From contig NC_132913.1 of assembly GCF_047675955.1 (NCBI RefSeq), positions 74,147,236 to 74,211,235 on the forward strand: a stretch of 64,000 nucleotides of DNA, given 5' to 3'. The DNA comes from Chlorocebus sabaeus (taxonomy: Eukaryota > Chordata > Mammalia > Primates > Cercopithecidae). Under the pieces are notes generated by a model. The model ran no database searches, was not told the origin of the DNA, and saw only the letters and a list, made by a program, of their open reading frames with translations. Position numbers and translations under genes: made by a program. Positions 44,077 through 57,102 of the stretch are shown piece after piece; position 1 is the stretch's first letter, and each line of letters begins with the position of its first letter.

Positions 44077-46296
44077 TGGAATATGGAAAGGTGGTAGAAA
44101 AAAATTGGAGAGTTACCAAAATGGGTAAGGGGGCAGGAGAATTAAAACAATTTGACAAACCAAAAGACCAAGATATTAAAAAGACAGTCAGAATAAGAAG
44201 GTTTTTTCTGTTGTTGTTGTTCTAGAAATGATTTTTCAATAAAGAAACTCAACAGAGATTTTGAAAGATAAAGCCAATTATCCAGATGTAGAGCAAAAAT
44301 AAAAAAAGATGAAAAATATTAAAAGAAAGAAAGAGGGCTAAGCTAAAATATACAAATTTAGACCATTATGATTTTCAAAAGGCAGAGTGAAGGGAAGGAA
44401 ATTATGAAAGATGACAGCAGAAAAAAATTCCTAGGATAATTGAGAGAACTATATCTTCAAATATAAAAGGTTTATCAAATGCTGAGCAGTACAAATGAAT
44501 AATGATTCATACCTAGATATGTGGCTGAGAAATTTTGAAATGTTGAAAATAAAGAGAAAAACCTAGCCATTTACAAAATGAAAAAAAGATACAAATGGGC
44601 AAGAACAAGATAAGAATTAGAGTTTTTATTTGCATCAGGGATCCTAAATGACTTGGAAAAGTTCTGAGGGAAAATGATACTGACACTAGAATTTTATGTC
44701 TAACTATGTTATCAAACAAATGTAAGGACAAAATCAAGTCATTTTCAGACGTGTAAGATTCGGAAAGCTTATCCTTCATTCATGAATAATGAATAAAGCA
44801 CAGGGATATATGTGAGAAAAACCAGGAATGTATAATTTTATGTTTAAATGGTTCTTATCATCACCAGCTCTCCTTTTTATATCAGAGCTTCTCCATTCTC
44901 TTTATTTAGCAGATTCATTTCTTGGTTGATTTGAATGACTTCTTGAATTATTTTTTGCAGAGAAAGCATGAGTAGTATACTTTTTGTCTTGAATAACCTA
45001 AAATGTCTTAAAATTGCTTTCACATATAAATGAGAATTTGGCTGGTTATGCAATACTTGGATTAAAATCTTTCTCCTACAACTGTAAAGATATTGCTATA
45101 TTTTTGCCAGTGAACCATAATATATAGGGTATAAATCTGACACCGGCCAAATTTTTTAACCTTTATGTATTGGTAGCGTGTTTCTTCCTGGAAGATTTTA
45201 AATTCTTCATTTTTAAGACTTCAAACAAGATAATTTCATAAGCTGTCTTTCACTGATTTTTTCTGATATGTCATCAACCGAATGTTTTAGTCTATGATGT
45301 TATTGATTATTGCTTCTGTTCTATTGCTGCAGATTCTTTTTAAGGAACCCAAATTATCTGTACTTTGTTCCTATTTTATTTGCTTGTTTTTAGTTAGTCT
45401 TGTCTATTATTTTATTCTTCCTCATTTTTTTTTTCTCAATCTTCTGCACTCTGGGAGAGCTTTTCATGTTTTTCTTCTTTATCCTGATGCATTGAAAATT
45501 ATGTCATTTGCATATTTATTTTAGAACACTTTAAAAATTATTGTTCTTTTGCTATCTTTGCCTGCCGCTCATGCAGTTTAAAAAAATCTCAGCTGCTTGT
45601 TTAACTGCAGATAGTTATTACATAACATTTTTAACCTTTTTATAGAGGCTTTGTTTTAGCTAATTTTACTAATCATATAAAACAGAGATGTTATTAATTA
45701 TTAATAACATCTTTTTTAAAAGCATATGCTTTCTCTACCTCTTGAGTGGTATGCCTTTTTGTTATTGTTACAGAATTTTTCCTAGTTGCATTTTTCTTTT
45801 TATTCATTTTTAATAGGGTTAATTCCTTCTGAGTTTGGTATTTGCCCCTAAAAGAGGACAGATGGAGTCTTCTTGTTTTGCCTCAGTTTCTACTTGGGAT
45901 TATTAGAATCCTCTTGTAGCATTTTAGACATGTGGAATTGTTCATAGTTCAGTGATCTGGGAATAGGAAGAAGCTAGGGCTGTGGTCAGTACCACTTGGG
46001 GAACTTGTCTCTGTGAGGTTTCTTCTTGTGTTTTGTGAAACAATTTTTTCAGTGGCTTTACCGACTGTGGTCCAAGCTCCTTTCTAAATCTGTTGCCCAC
46101 AGCATCAAAAAGAGGTCTGATGTTAAAGGGCAAAACTCCTTACTAATGACACTAGTATTTTATTTTGTGTGGCTTTCTTGATCTTTAGGTTCTTGAAGTC
46201 ACCTTGCTGTCCCTGTTGCTACTACATTTCACATAGTCAGTGTTCAAGTCATTGTTTTTTGTAGACAAGCTCCTTGATTACTAGCACAGTCTCCAT
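44077..46296. other. Non-coding DNA, possibly ancient repeat
   Basis: 44850-45550 has the feel of very old LINE DNA read in reverse (T-rich text with decayed phrases such as GAGAATTTGGCTGGTTATGC), but I cannot name it. Nothing else recognised. Confidence 0.35.
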
Positions 46297-46514
46297 CAGG
46301 GGTGTCCAATCCTTTGGCTTTCCTGGGCCACATTTGAAGGAGAAGCGTTGTCTTGGGCCACACATGAAATACACTAACACTAATGATAGCTGATGAGCTA
46401 AAAATATTGCAATAAAACCTGATGTTTTAAGAAAGTTTATGAATTTGTGTTGGGTCTCACTCAAAGCCCACCTGGGCTGCATGTGGCCTGTAGGCCATGG
46501 GTTGGACAAGCTTG
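46297..46514. mobile_element. MER30-type hAT element
   Basis: 218 bp starting CAGGGGTGTCCAATCCTTTG and ending GGGTTGGACAAGCTTG, with terminal inverted-repeat character. The name MER30 is from memory of the consensus. I see no matching 8-bp target-site duplication. Confidence 0.8.
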
Positions 46515-46716
46515 GAATGGTGTATCTTCCTGGTTCCTCTTGCACAATTCTCTTCAAATAATAAATAATGCAGATCAGTGTTCTGGGTTTTCTTCTATAC
46601 TTTGCATATAGTTCATCTTTATGTCATAAGGAAGTCAAGTAGGGTCAGATGGTTTGGTTTTAGCTGCCAACTGGATCCTGGGAACCACTTTTTTTGTTTT
46701 TTGTTTTTTGTTTTAA

Positions 46717-47005
46717 ATTGAGACAGGGGTCTCACTCTGTCACCCAGGCTAGAGTGCAGTGGCACCATCTTGGCTCACTGCAACCTCTGACTCTTGGACT
46801 CAAGAGATCCTCCCACCATAGCCTCCTGAGTAGCTGGGACCACAGGCCCATATCACCACATCTGGCTAATATTTTGTATTTCTTAGGTGGAGATGGGATT
46901 TTGCCATGTTACCCAGGCTAGTCTGGAACTCCTGAGCTCAAATGACCTCCCAACCTTGACCTCCCAAAGTGCTGGAATTACAGACATGAGCCACAGCACC
47001 TGGCT
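46717..47005 (-). mobile_element. Alu (AluJ/S-like)
   Basis: Reverse Alu after a GTTTTTT repeat tail (46688-46716), ending GAGCCACAGCACCTGGC. Confidence 0.92.
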
Positions 47006-48117
47006 TGGGCACTACATTTCATGAGGGGTTCTTAGAACACTTAAAAGAGCATGCTTTTTAAAAAGGCACACATATGAAAGAATAAAATTTTGATCTATGT
47101 CATTCAAGAGGGCTTGATGTTTTGAAGACACAGACTTTGGCACATTATGAAAAGGAACTTTCGAACAATTTCAGCTTTCCAAAAATGAACTGGCTCTCTT
47201 ACGCTGCTTGGAGATTCCTACCACAGAAAACATTTCATGGCATTCTGAATGCCCATATTCAGGGATACTGTGGAAGGTTTTCTTGCCCAGATGGGAAAGT
47301 GTCCTATAATATCCTATCTAAAAGACATTTGAGCTTTAAGAGTCTATGATTATTTTGTTTTAAATTATATGACAAAGTTTTAAATGTTGTTTTAAAGCTT
47401 AAACTAGTTACTGCTCATTGTTTACTTGCCATAGAAACTGTGTCTAATTTGAGATTTATACAAGTTTCGGTAGTATTCATGAATCTTTTCTATAAATATA
47501 ATATATGGCAATATTGTCTTGGTTACCATACTAAAAGAAAATCAATGTGAACGCATTTTGAGAGTTTTCTAAACATATATACAACTTCCAAAATTCAATG
47601 TGTAAGTGTAAGTATCTTATTCATTGGAGAATCTTTCTTGTGGAACTCATGGGCCTTAATATCACCAGTGTAAATATTTGATATTAGGGTCTATGCAAAT
47701 AAAAAACAAATTAATATTAAATAAAATTGTGTATTTTTTTGTCTTAATTTTTTAGTCTTTCCAAGATAATATATTATCTTGGAAAATATATCCAGTCTAT
47801 TTCTTCTCTTTACCATCCAGATAGTGGTTTTTCTGATGTTATATTGGCATTATTCTCAACTGCAAAACAGGAGTGAGTAGCTGATCTATAGTTAGAATAT
47901 ATTATTAAATATTGCCTTTGTAACAAATGACAACACCTGCAATTCTCAGAGAACAGTCAAAAGAATATGATTATAAATAGAAAAATATGACAGTCTTTAA
48001 GCAAAAGGAATGGAAGTGTGTATATGAGTGGTATGTGTGTGTGTATGTGTGTGTGTGTGTGTGTGTTCAGACTCAGCAAGAATACATTGTACTTTGACAT
48101 GGGATAAATGTGGGTTT
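47006..48117. other. Non-coding DNA
   Basis: Contains a (TG)n microsatellite at about 48033-48066. A 75-codon open frame at 47122-47349 has no recognised similarity. Confidence 0.5.
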
Positions 48118-48707
48118 TTTTGAAAAACTAAGTGCAACTTCTAATTTAGATGCTGGTGGGACATATGCAGGTTTATTATATGGGTATATTACATGACAGT
48201 AAAGTTTGGAGTAGAAATAATTCTGTCATCCAGGCAGAGAGCGTAGTACTTAATAGGTAGGTTTTCAGCCCTCCCCACTTACTCTGTCTCCTCCCTCTAG
48301 TATTTTCCAGTTTCTCTTGTTCTCATCTTTAAATATCTATAAGTACCCAATGTTCAGCTTCCACTAATAAGTGAGAACATGTGGTGTTTGGTTTTCTGTT
48401 CCTGTGCTAATTTGCTTAGGGTGATGGCCTCAAGGTGCATCCATGTTGCTGCAAAGGATATAATTTGATTCTTTTTCATGTCTGCATGGTATTCCACTGT
48501 GTATATATACTACATTTTCTTTGTCCAATCCATCACTGCTGGGCACCTAGGTTGATTCCATGTATTTCCTATTGTGAATAGTTCTGCAATGAACATATAA
48601 GTGCGTGTCTCTTTTTTGTAGAATAATTTATTTTTCTTTGCATATATACCCAGTAATGGGATAGCTGGGTCAAATGGTAGTTTTGTTTTTAATTCTCTGA
48701 GAAGTCT
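48118..48707 (-). mobile_element. 5'-truncated L1 3' end
   Basis: Reverse of the L1 ORF2 C terminus and 3' UTR: TATGCAGGTTTATTATATGG near the 3' end, and CATATATACCCAGTAATGGG near 48640. About 590 bp, inactive. Confidence 0.88.
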
Positions 48708-49630
48708 CCTTGGGAGAAATCTTAAAGAGACATGATGCCCCAGAGCAAATATCCATGTGAATATTATCCCATCTTTTGATTTCCAAAAGTTATTTCCCAA
48801 GCTCCAATGATGTGGTTCTACATTGGCCTATGCAATGTTGGCATAAGTAAGACAAATTAAAAAGAAAGAGGACTCAAATGCACACCTATGCTTATCTCTC
48901 AGTAACTCTTTCATTCTAGAATCTCTGGTGCATAGGAGGTAGTATGCATCATTTTACCTCTATTTACAGCTACTTGGACAAGAGTGGACCCTATATTTAA
49001 TGAGAGTTCACAGACTAGTCTGACTTCAGTGGCCTAGCTCATGAAGATGATCTAGGCTTCCTTTGTTAGAAATGGAACTAAGATTTGAGAAGGGTTGTTT
49101 TCTTTTCTGGTGGGGAGTGTTGTCATGGGAATATAGTAACAAGCAGCATGTGAAGTGCTGCATGGTCACACTAATGAAAAAGCAATAAAGTAAAGCTTTT
49201 TGGACTCCTGCTGCCAAAGTCACCAGAGCTGCCATGAATGTATAACATTCTCTAGTCCTAATCTCACTGAAGTTTATTTCTATTATAGTCCCTCCTCCCA
49301 GATTATTGTGTGATTTCTCAGTTATTTACTACAATTAACCTGCTTGTTTGAACTAGTTTAAGTGAGTCTCTGTTTTTCGTGATCAAATGAGTAACAAAAA
49401 TGAGTCTCTGCATTAACTTAATGGTTGCAGAGATGTAAAAGAAAGAATGGGTTTAAGGTATAGAATCAAAATGCCTTAGAAATCCATAAGATACGGATGA
49501 TAGGGATAAGGAAGAGTCAGAGATGACTCCCAAACCCTTGCCAATAGGTAACACAGAAGACAGAACAGGGGATTGGAAGAAACATATTGAAGTCCAGGTT
49601 AGACATGTTAAGATTGTGGTGCCTATGGGT
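48708..49630. other. Non-coding DNA
   Basis: Nothing recognised. Confidence 0.55.
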
Positions 49631-49945
49631 TTTTTTGTTTTTGTTTTTGTTTTTGTTTCTTTTTTGAGATAGAGTCTTGCTCTGTCTCCAGGCTGGAGTG
49701 CAGTGGTGTGATCTCAGCTCACTGCAACCTCTGCCTCCCAGGCTCAAGCGATTCCCCTGCCTCAGCTTCTGGCGTAGCTGGGACTACAGGCTTGCACCAC
49801 CATGACTGCTAATATTTTTTGTATTTTAGTAGAGACGGGGTTTCAACATGTTGACCAGGATGGTCTCAATCTCCTGACCTCATGATCAGTCTGCCTTGGC
49901 CTCCCAGAGTGCTGGGATTATAGGCATGAGCCACTGTGCCCGGCC
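49631..49945 (-). mobile_element. Alu
   Basis: Reverse Alu after a (GTTTTT)n tail, from TTTTTTGAGATAGAGTCTTG to CCACTGTGCCCGGCC. Confidence 0.93.
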
Positions 49946-51836
49946 AACTGTGAGATTTTTTAATGGATATGCATATTAAAAAGTTGGATATATAAGTGTG
50001 GACTCAGCTTCATGCACTACTCTTTTCTTTTCCAGGAAGGAAGCTTTAGTTGATAGAAAAATCTTATATTCAATTAGTTATAATTAAAGATTTTGACAAT
50101 TGAAGGTTTAACTGGTAAATTGACATACACTGCATCAAACTAATATAACATCATGCTATTAATGAGGTTTCATTCCTTTAAAATAACCTGGATTTGGAGG
50201 CACAAATTTTGAAGAATTAGCCATGAATTTATGATGTCTCTAAAGTAATTTAGGTGTGGAAGTGCACAGCTAGTCAGTCTCTCTAAATATCGTCTTTGGT
50301 TCTATTGCATTGGAACGCTTATAAACCAGTATCTTTAGTGTATTTTGGGTTTCTTCTCAGTGACCCAAGTGGCAAAAAGATCTATTAGCTAAATAAACAC
50401 ATAAGGTTGTTTCTTGGTAAATTAAACACATGAATCTAAATAATCTATTTTCCAAAACCCTACTGAAGCTATAGTAAAGGAATATTGTGAAAGACGTGAA
50501 CCCACAAGTCAAAAATAATCAGAGTGGAGACAACAGCAACAGAATTTTGGAAAATGAAATGATGGATAAGTTGTAGGCATTATAGCAAACTTGTGAAAGC
50601 TCTATACTAAACTTATGTTGCAAAAGGTAAGAACCAGTTCAGTTTACTTTGAAGAATTTTAAAAGAGCCAAGGATTTATGTGATTAGCTACCTCTGGCAG
50701 TTGGAGGGTCCAGTGGGATGTATTTTATAAAGAGGAAAACTGATTGAAAGCTGCTTAGGAAGGAGTTACATTCCCAGTTCTCCTTTCTCAGTCTGAAAAT
50801 TTTAGGTAGTTGCCTCCATCCAAGTAAATCAGCAGAGATTTGTTCTCTGGAGGAGGTCAAACAAAAGGGCATTGAGGGATATAAAGCATAGTTAGTGATA
50901 TCTTACCAAAAAAGTGGTATTAAGTTAACATGCATACTGGAGGCTGAATCCCAGCCCCTCCTTATTCTACCCTATAACTACATTACTGGTTATCAGAAAT
51001 TTGCCTTCCAAGGATTTTAATTAAAATCCCTGATTCCTTGGTCCGGCCAGATTACCTGCAATGATGTTTACAGTCAGAAAGCCCCACCTACCCACTCAGT
51101 GTTTCAAACTGGGGTTTTTCATCACCCACTCTAAAATATGAGCTGACAATCAAGGCTTAGAAATCTAAGGGTGACCTTTAACATGAAAGATGCAGATCAA
51201 ACAGCTAAAAGTAAAAAAATATAGGAAGAAACAGAGATTCTGCAGAGAGAAAATCATAAAATTTGAATAATCTTTTTAGAGAAATGTCTATAGAAACAAA
51301 TGAACAGAATGCTATAATAAAGATATATTAAGATAATAAAAAAGAGATATTAGTAATTTAAGTTATTACAAAGAAAACTCAAGATGATTGTTAGAGCTGA
51401 GAAAATTCACCCCCAAATAATCAAACAACAACAACAGCAAAAAGACAACAAAAACTAATTGACCATCACCATCACCATCAACAACAAAAAACAGAATAAG
51501 AATTCAAGTGAGGAAATATTGGAAGAGAGCACAACAATTTCACTACCCAATTAACAGAAATTTCAGAAAGAGACCAGATAAAAGAAATAGGAAGAAAATG
51601 TTAAAAATAATTTTACAACATTTCCTGGAATTGATTCGAGGGCTCCTCAAGTATAACACATTTGCTGAGTGCAGATGTATAGGCTGGGCATGGAACAGCT
51701 CCAAGGAAGCAGTCTGTATGCATAAGTGAAGTCATGCAGTTCACACCTACAGGTGGTGGCTCTGTGTCCTCAGTACCAAAACCAATGGATATGAAATTTC
51801 ATAATTCTGGGGAATGAAAGAAGATCCTACACTGTG
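49946..51836. other. Non-coding DNA
   Basis: No gene or named repeat. Small simple repeats (CAA, CCATCA) at about 51420-51490. Confidence 0.55.
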
Positions 51837-51838
51837 GG

Positions 51839-51884
<46 letters not shown>

Positions 51885-51972
51885 GATAGGGAGAGAGGGA
51901 GAGAATGAGAGAGATGAAAGAAGTGGGAGGGAGAGAGAGAGAGAGGCGGGAAGAAGAGGGAGGGAGTGAGGA
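51837..51972. repeat. (GT)n/(GA)n microsatellite
   Basis: About 8 GT units followed by GA-rich purine repeat with GGGA interruptions. Confidence 0.93.
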
Positions 51973-51999
51973 AGTAATTTCTAACTTAGAGTTCTATAC

Positions 52000-52130
52000 C
52001 TAGCCAAGTACTATACTTATTACCTAGGTAACAAAATTATCTGTACACCAAACCCTCATGACATGCAGTTTACCTATATAATAAACATGTATATGTACCC
52101 TTGAAACTAAAATAAAGGTTTTAAAAAAGC
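52000..52130 (+). mobile_element. L1 3' UTR end fragment
   Basis: ATTACCTAGGTAACAAAATT, TATAATAAACATGTATATGT and CTTGAAACTAAAATAAAGGT match the L1 3' terminus of an older subfamily. 5' boundary approximate. Confidence 0.72.
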
Positions 52131-53837
52131 AAAAGCATAATAAAATAAAATCTTACACGTTTGAAAATGTTTCTTATCTGCATAATGATAAGTTTGGGGA
52201 AGAGGAAATGGGATGTAGAGAAGAGGTGACCATTTTTGTCTCAACAAACACTGATTATTTTAGCTACATTTAAAAAACCAACTTTGATTGAAATAAAAAT
52301 GAAGAAAAAACTACTGATTACTTTTAAAAACCAAATTTTTATAGAATTTAGTGAGATATTATTTGAAAACCAACAGCATCTGCTTTCAATCATTTCAGGT
52401 AATTTTTCACTAAATTGGAACCTAGGCCATCTTGCCTTTTGGCATATTTATGATATGTGTATCATCTGAGTCTGTGTGTATTTGTGTGTTATTTATTCTA
52501 CAGCTTAAGGGTGAAAAGCTTAAAAATAGATTTCTTGGAAGCATTGGGATCCTATTTGCATTCCACTAGGTGTCAGCATAGTACTGTGAACCTGAATGCT
52601 GTTGGGTTAGCAATCATTAAATCATTGCTTGTTCATAAACATGTTTTTATTTATCGTTCCAAAAATGATGATGTGGAACTTAGATTTAATAATGTAATCA
52701 TCTTCTGCATTGCAATCATTATTCTCTACTCAAATGTTCCTTTTTCCCGTACCTATTCAGATTAGTATGAGCTGCTTAAATTAGTTAACCTTTGGTGCTA
52801 ATCTACATCAAGGGAATAGAAAAAGAAAACAATTGCTGACAGAAATGACAGCAACGAATGTGTTTCCTGCATCTGAACTTTGGGTTTTCAGTCAGGTTTT
52901 TTTTTTTTTTTAGTATGTTAAGAGAGACATTTGACTGACTGGGAAGATCAAAAGTATAACATTTCCACCATCTGTTATCTAGTTTATAAATATGCTTTAA
53001 AGGATATGAGCAATAATTGACTAGTTTAGTGCCATGGCGACTGATAAGTGTTCTTGTTAAGAGGATGTGTTGGGTAATTATTGTTAGATATTTTTAACTT
53101 ACTTATTCCCCCTCTGACTAATCACTGTAGCATCATTGGCTTTGGCTTTGTGTTGACTTGACCTTGACTCATCTCAACATCAGCTATACATATACCTTTA
53201 TGTATATACGTGGATTTATATATACACACACACATATAAACATCTACAAATACAAGGAGCATGTCTATCCTCTGTTTATTATAATTAGAAAAGTGGCTGA
53301 AACATAGGTATGCAATAAATATTTGTTAGACAAATGAATTATTTAAAGACACAATTAGATAATATACATGTGTAAGAGATTTAATTATTAAGACTTGGTC
53401 ACTTATGGATGCAGATAATTAGGAAATGAGAAAGTCCCTTGGGGTTTCTAATTTAGAAGTCTTGGTGGTGGCATTCACAACTATGTGGGACTCCAGGAAG
53501 AGTTGTAAGTTCAGCAGAATAGATAATGAGTTCAGATTCTGCCATTTTGCCGCACTGGAGTGGACAGCAAACTGAAGCTGTCTGATAGGCATTGGCTATA
53601 AAGCACATACATTTTGTAAAAATATTTGAGCTGGAGATACAATAATTATCATGATGTAGAATGGGTCAGAGAGTAGATAAGTTTACCCAGGCAGGGTTTG
53701 TTCAATGAGGAGAGAAAAAGGCCAAGGGCAGAAACCTTGCAGAATAACATTTTAGGAGTATTGTGCAATGAAAGGGAATCCTGAAAAACAAGTTGGAAAG
53801 GAAAGAATAAATTGTTAAGCATAAAGAGTAGTGAATT
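52131..53837. other. Non-coding DNA
   Basis: AT-rich. T run at 52898-52912 and a TA/CA repeat near 53200-53240. A 102-codon open frame (52457-52765) has no recognised similarity. Confidence 0.5.
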
Positions 53838-54150
53838 TTGGCTGTGTGCAGTGGCTCATTCCTATAATCCCAGCACTTTGGGAGGCTGAGGCAGGCAGAT
53901 CATGAGGTCAAGAGATCGAGACCATCCTGGCCAACATGGTGAAACCCCGTCTCTACTAAAAATAAAAAAATTAGCTGAGCATGTTGGCACACGCCTGTAG
54001 TCCCAGCTACTCGGGAGGCTGAGGCAGGAGAATCACTCGAACCCAGGATGCGGAGGTTGCAGTGAACCGAGATTACGCCACTGCACTCCAGCCTGGCGAC
54101 AGAGCGAGACTCCGTCTCAAAAAACAAACAAACAAACAAACAAAACACAC
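53838..54150 (+). mobile_element. Alu with (CAAA)n tail
   Basis: From TTGGCTGTGTGCAGTGGCTC through both monomers to a tail of CAAA and CA repeats. Confidence 0.93.
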
Positions 54151-56689
54151 ACACACAAAAAGAAACCAAAACTCAAACAACAACAACAACAAAGTAGTGA
54201 ATTTCAAAAAAAATAGAATGGTTACCAGGGTCAAATGCTGCAAAGTAGTCCAGCTATATAAGCAATAAAAGCCACGTATTTATGAATTAGGAAATTGTTG
54301 GTGATTCTGACATGAGCTGGTTCTGTGGAGTTATGAGAAGAGATTACTATTTACAGTATGATTGAGGATGACATAGGACATGAAAGAGTGAAGATAGTGA
54401 ATACAGACTGTAGACTCTATTTCGATGGAATATGACTATTCAAAGAAAGAGAATAAAGAGCTTGGCAATTCAAAGTTTGCTAACGCCAGCTGCCTCGAGG
54501 TTGAGATTTTATGGAATACTTAATCAGCAGTCTTCAAACTGAGATATGTAAACTTTTTGAGGTCCACAAAGACTTAACCAAGTACATCAGCTTGAAATAA
54601 TTTAGAGATTAATGTCTGGATCCTCCACTCCTTCATACACTCTTTGCTAATATTAATTGGCCTTAGAGTTTTAGTTAAAATATCACACTTGTTTTCTTTT
54701 GCTAGTTTCCTTTTGCAACTACACTTCTCTTGCCTGTCAAACAAAATCACATATTATCTAATCTGATGTTGATCATCCCAAGGTATAAAATCATGGAGAC
54801 CTCAAACAAAAGAAAAATTTGTATTGATGATGAGAAAGTGAATTTCCTCGATTCAGAAACAAAATTTTTTGAACGTCAGGGAGTTTCTAATTCTTTGCTT
54901 TCGAAACAACTGAAGGAACTGATATATCATTAAAATATAATTTTTGATAATACATCCCTGTGTGACTTTTATATACATATAACATGAAAAGATTTCAGTC
55001 GTTGATTTACATTGCTAATATCAAAACTTCCATTTCCATCTCTCCTATCCCGCGTTGTTACACGAAAAATTTTCTTATATTTATAAAAACAACCAAATTA
55101 GGAATTAAATTTATGCTGAACACTGTCCTTCATCATAAGTAATATTTAGTCATTGCACATAAACTAATTAGAAATGAAACACAAAAGAAAAATAATCTCA
55201 CAGTGTACAAAGAAAAGTGTTGGGAAAGAGAAGAGCATTGGTACTCAGAACTGAAGGAGGATTGAATAGAATGAGAATGAGAACATATGAGAGGTAAGGT
55301 CAGTAAGGGGCTTGAATTCTGTGCTGGGCTGGGTAGACAGGGATATAATGGAATCAATGATTCTAGGTTTGAGAGTTCCCAGTAGAGGTGAACTGAAGTC
55401 TCAGGTGATGTCCAACGAGGCCAACTATCTGTGAGTCTAGTTTTCTCTCAAGATTCGTGATTTTAGAAAGGCACTCAGGACAATGACTGTGATGGGATGA
55501 ATCCTGAAGAGAACACTCTCATCAGATGGTGGGAGGAGATTCAATGTATCTGAGAAAACTCATCTCTTGAGGAGTAAGACCTTGACTGCTTTCTTCAATA
55601 AAGTATTTTCAAAGCTTAGAACTCTGCCTGGCACAGGGCACTCAGATATTTTCTGTTAAATGAATTAGCAATGATTAGCAACAGCTAAGACTCCTGAGTC
55701 TTCACTTAGTGGAACTAGAGTGGCCTTTTAACAGAGCCTATTTGCATTTATACATTATGCGTTCACGCTATATAGAGAGGAACAAAAATAGGCCGAAATA
55801 CATATTTATGTTCATATAATTCAGTTTGAAAGTTCTCTTTCAAATAAATCTCACATGTCTTTCATTAGCTGAAATAAGAGATAGAAGTGTTACATGTAAT
55901 CCCCCCAAAGAAAATAAATCATAACTCAAATTGTAATTTATTAATGAAAATAAATTATATATACTAGCATTAAATTATTTGCTATGGCAATATACATAAA
56001 GAAAAAAAGTGGGTGACAGCAGACAAAAAAAGGCTAAAAGTGTCACTTAAACTTGGTGTCATGAGGTGATATTGTCAGAGACTTAGTTTTTAATAGGCCA
56101 GAATGATCATGTAAAATTAAACAAGCAACAATCTTAAACTGACATTCCTGGAAACATGGGAATGATTTCGAAGTTAAAAACGGTTTTTAGAAAACAGTCT
56201 TAATGATATTTTCTGCCAATTAAAATGGCTATAATTGACAGCTGTTGTAGTCAAGAATTGTTTAGTTGTAATGTATAGAAATCCTATTTTAATTAGTTTT
56301 AACCAAAGGCAGGGATTTATTGGTCCCCAAAAACTGCATCCAGAAAGCCCAGGGTACACCTAGCTTTAGCATAGCTGGATGCAGGGGGTTAAATGATATC
56401 ATTAAGACAATCCTCTTTCTTTTCTTCTTGGTCTTGTTTTCTTTTGTGTTGCGTTTATTTCTAGGTAGACTTTCCCTACTAAAAGAGCCTCAAGAGTCCA
56501 AGCTTGTATGGTACCTGAAACTCTGAGGGAAAACACAGTTTTTCCTGATAACTTTAACCAAAACAGCTGGGAGGGCTTCTGTGGGCTTGGTGTGGGCTAT
56601 ATATCTAGCATGATGGATTTATGATGGTCAGTACAATGTAGTCCTCTGAGTGACCAGAGCTGGTCTCTTTGTGTCCCTGGGGAAAAGGT
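54151..56689. other. Non-coding DNA with one unexplained open frame
   Basis: Starts with the simple-sequence continuation of the Alu tail. The 67-codon frame at 54730-54933 is Lys/Glu-rich and unlike the local background (see findings). The rest is unrecognised. Confidence 0.45.
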
Positions 56690-57102
56690 TGGTGTCTTCA
56701 CCTGTTGGTGCTGCTAAAACAAAATACCACAGACTGGGTAACTGATAAACAATAGAAATTTGTTTCTCTTGTTTCTGGAAGCCAGGAAGTCCAAGATCGA
56801 GGTTCCAGCAGGTTTGGTGTATGGTGAGGGCTACCCTTTCTGCTTCCAAGGTGGTGGCTTGTTGCTCCATCCTTTAGAGTTGAGGAATGCTGTCCTCACG
56901 TGGCAGAAGGGAGGGAAAGGCAAGAAAGTGCCCCCTTTAACCTTAAACCTGAAACCCTTTTATAAGGGTGCTAAGCTCATTCTTGAAGCCAGAGCCTTCA
57001 TGACTTAATCACCTCCCAGAGGACACACCTCTTAATACTGTTGCATTGGGGATTAAGTTTCAACATGAATTTTGGAGGGGATACCATCATTCAAACCATA
57101 GG
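56690..57102 (-). mobile_element. MaLR LTR (MST/MLT1-like)
   Basis: Reversed MaLR text: AATACCACAGACTGGGTAAC, then GAAGTCCAAGATCGAGGTTC, then CATGACTTAATCACCTCCCA, ending TCATTCAAACCATAG. Old. Confidence 0.78.

Noticed and set aside
51463..51490. CCATCA/CAA short repeats as a CRISPR-like or regulatory array
   Set aside because: Only a few imperfect units with no spacers; ordinary simple sequence.
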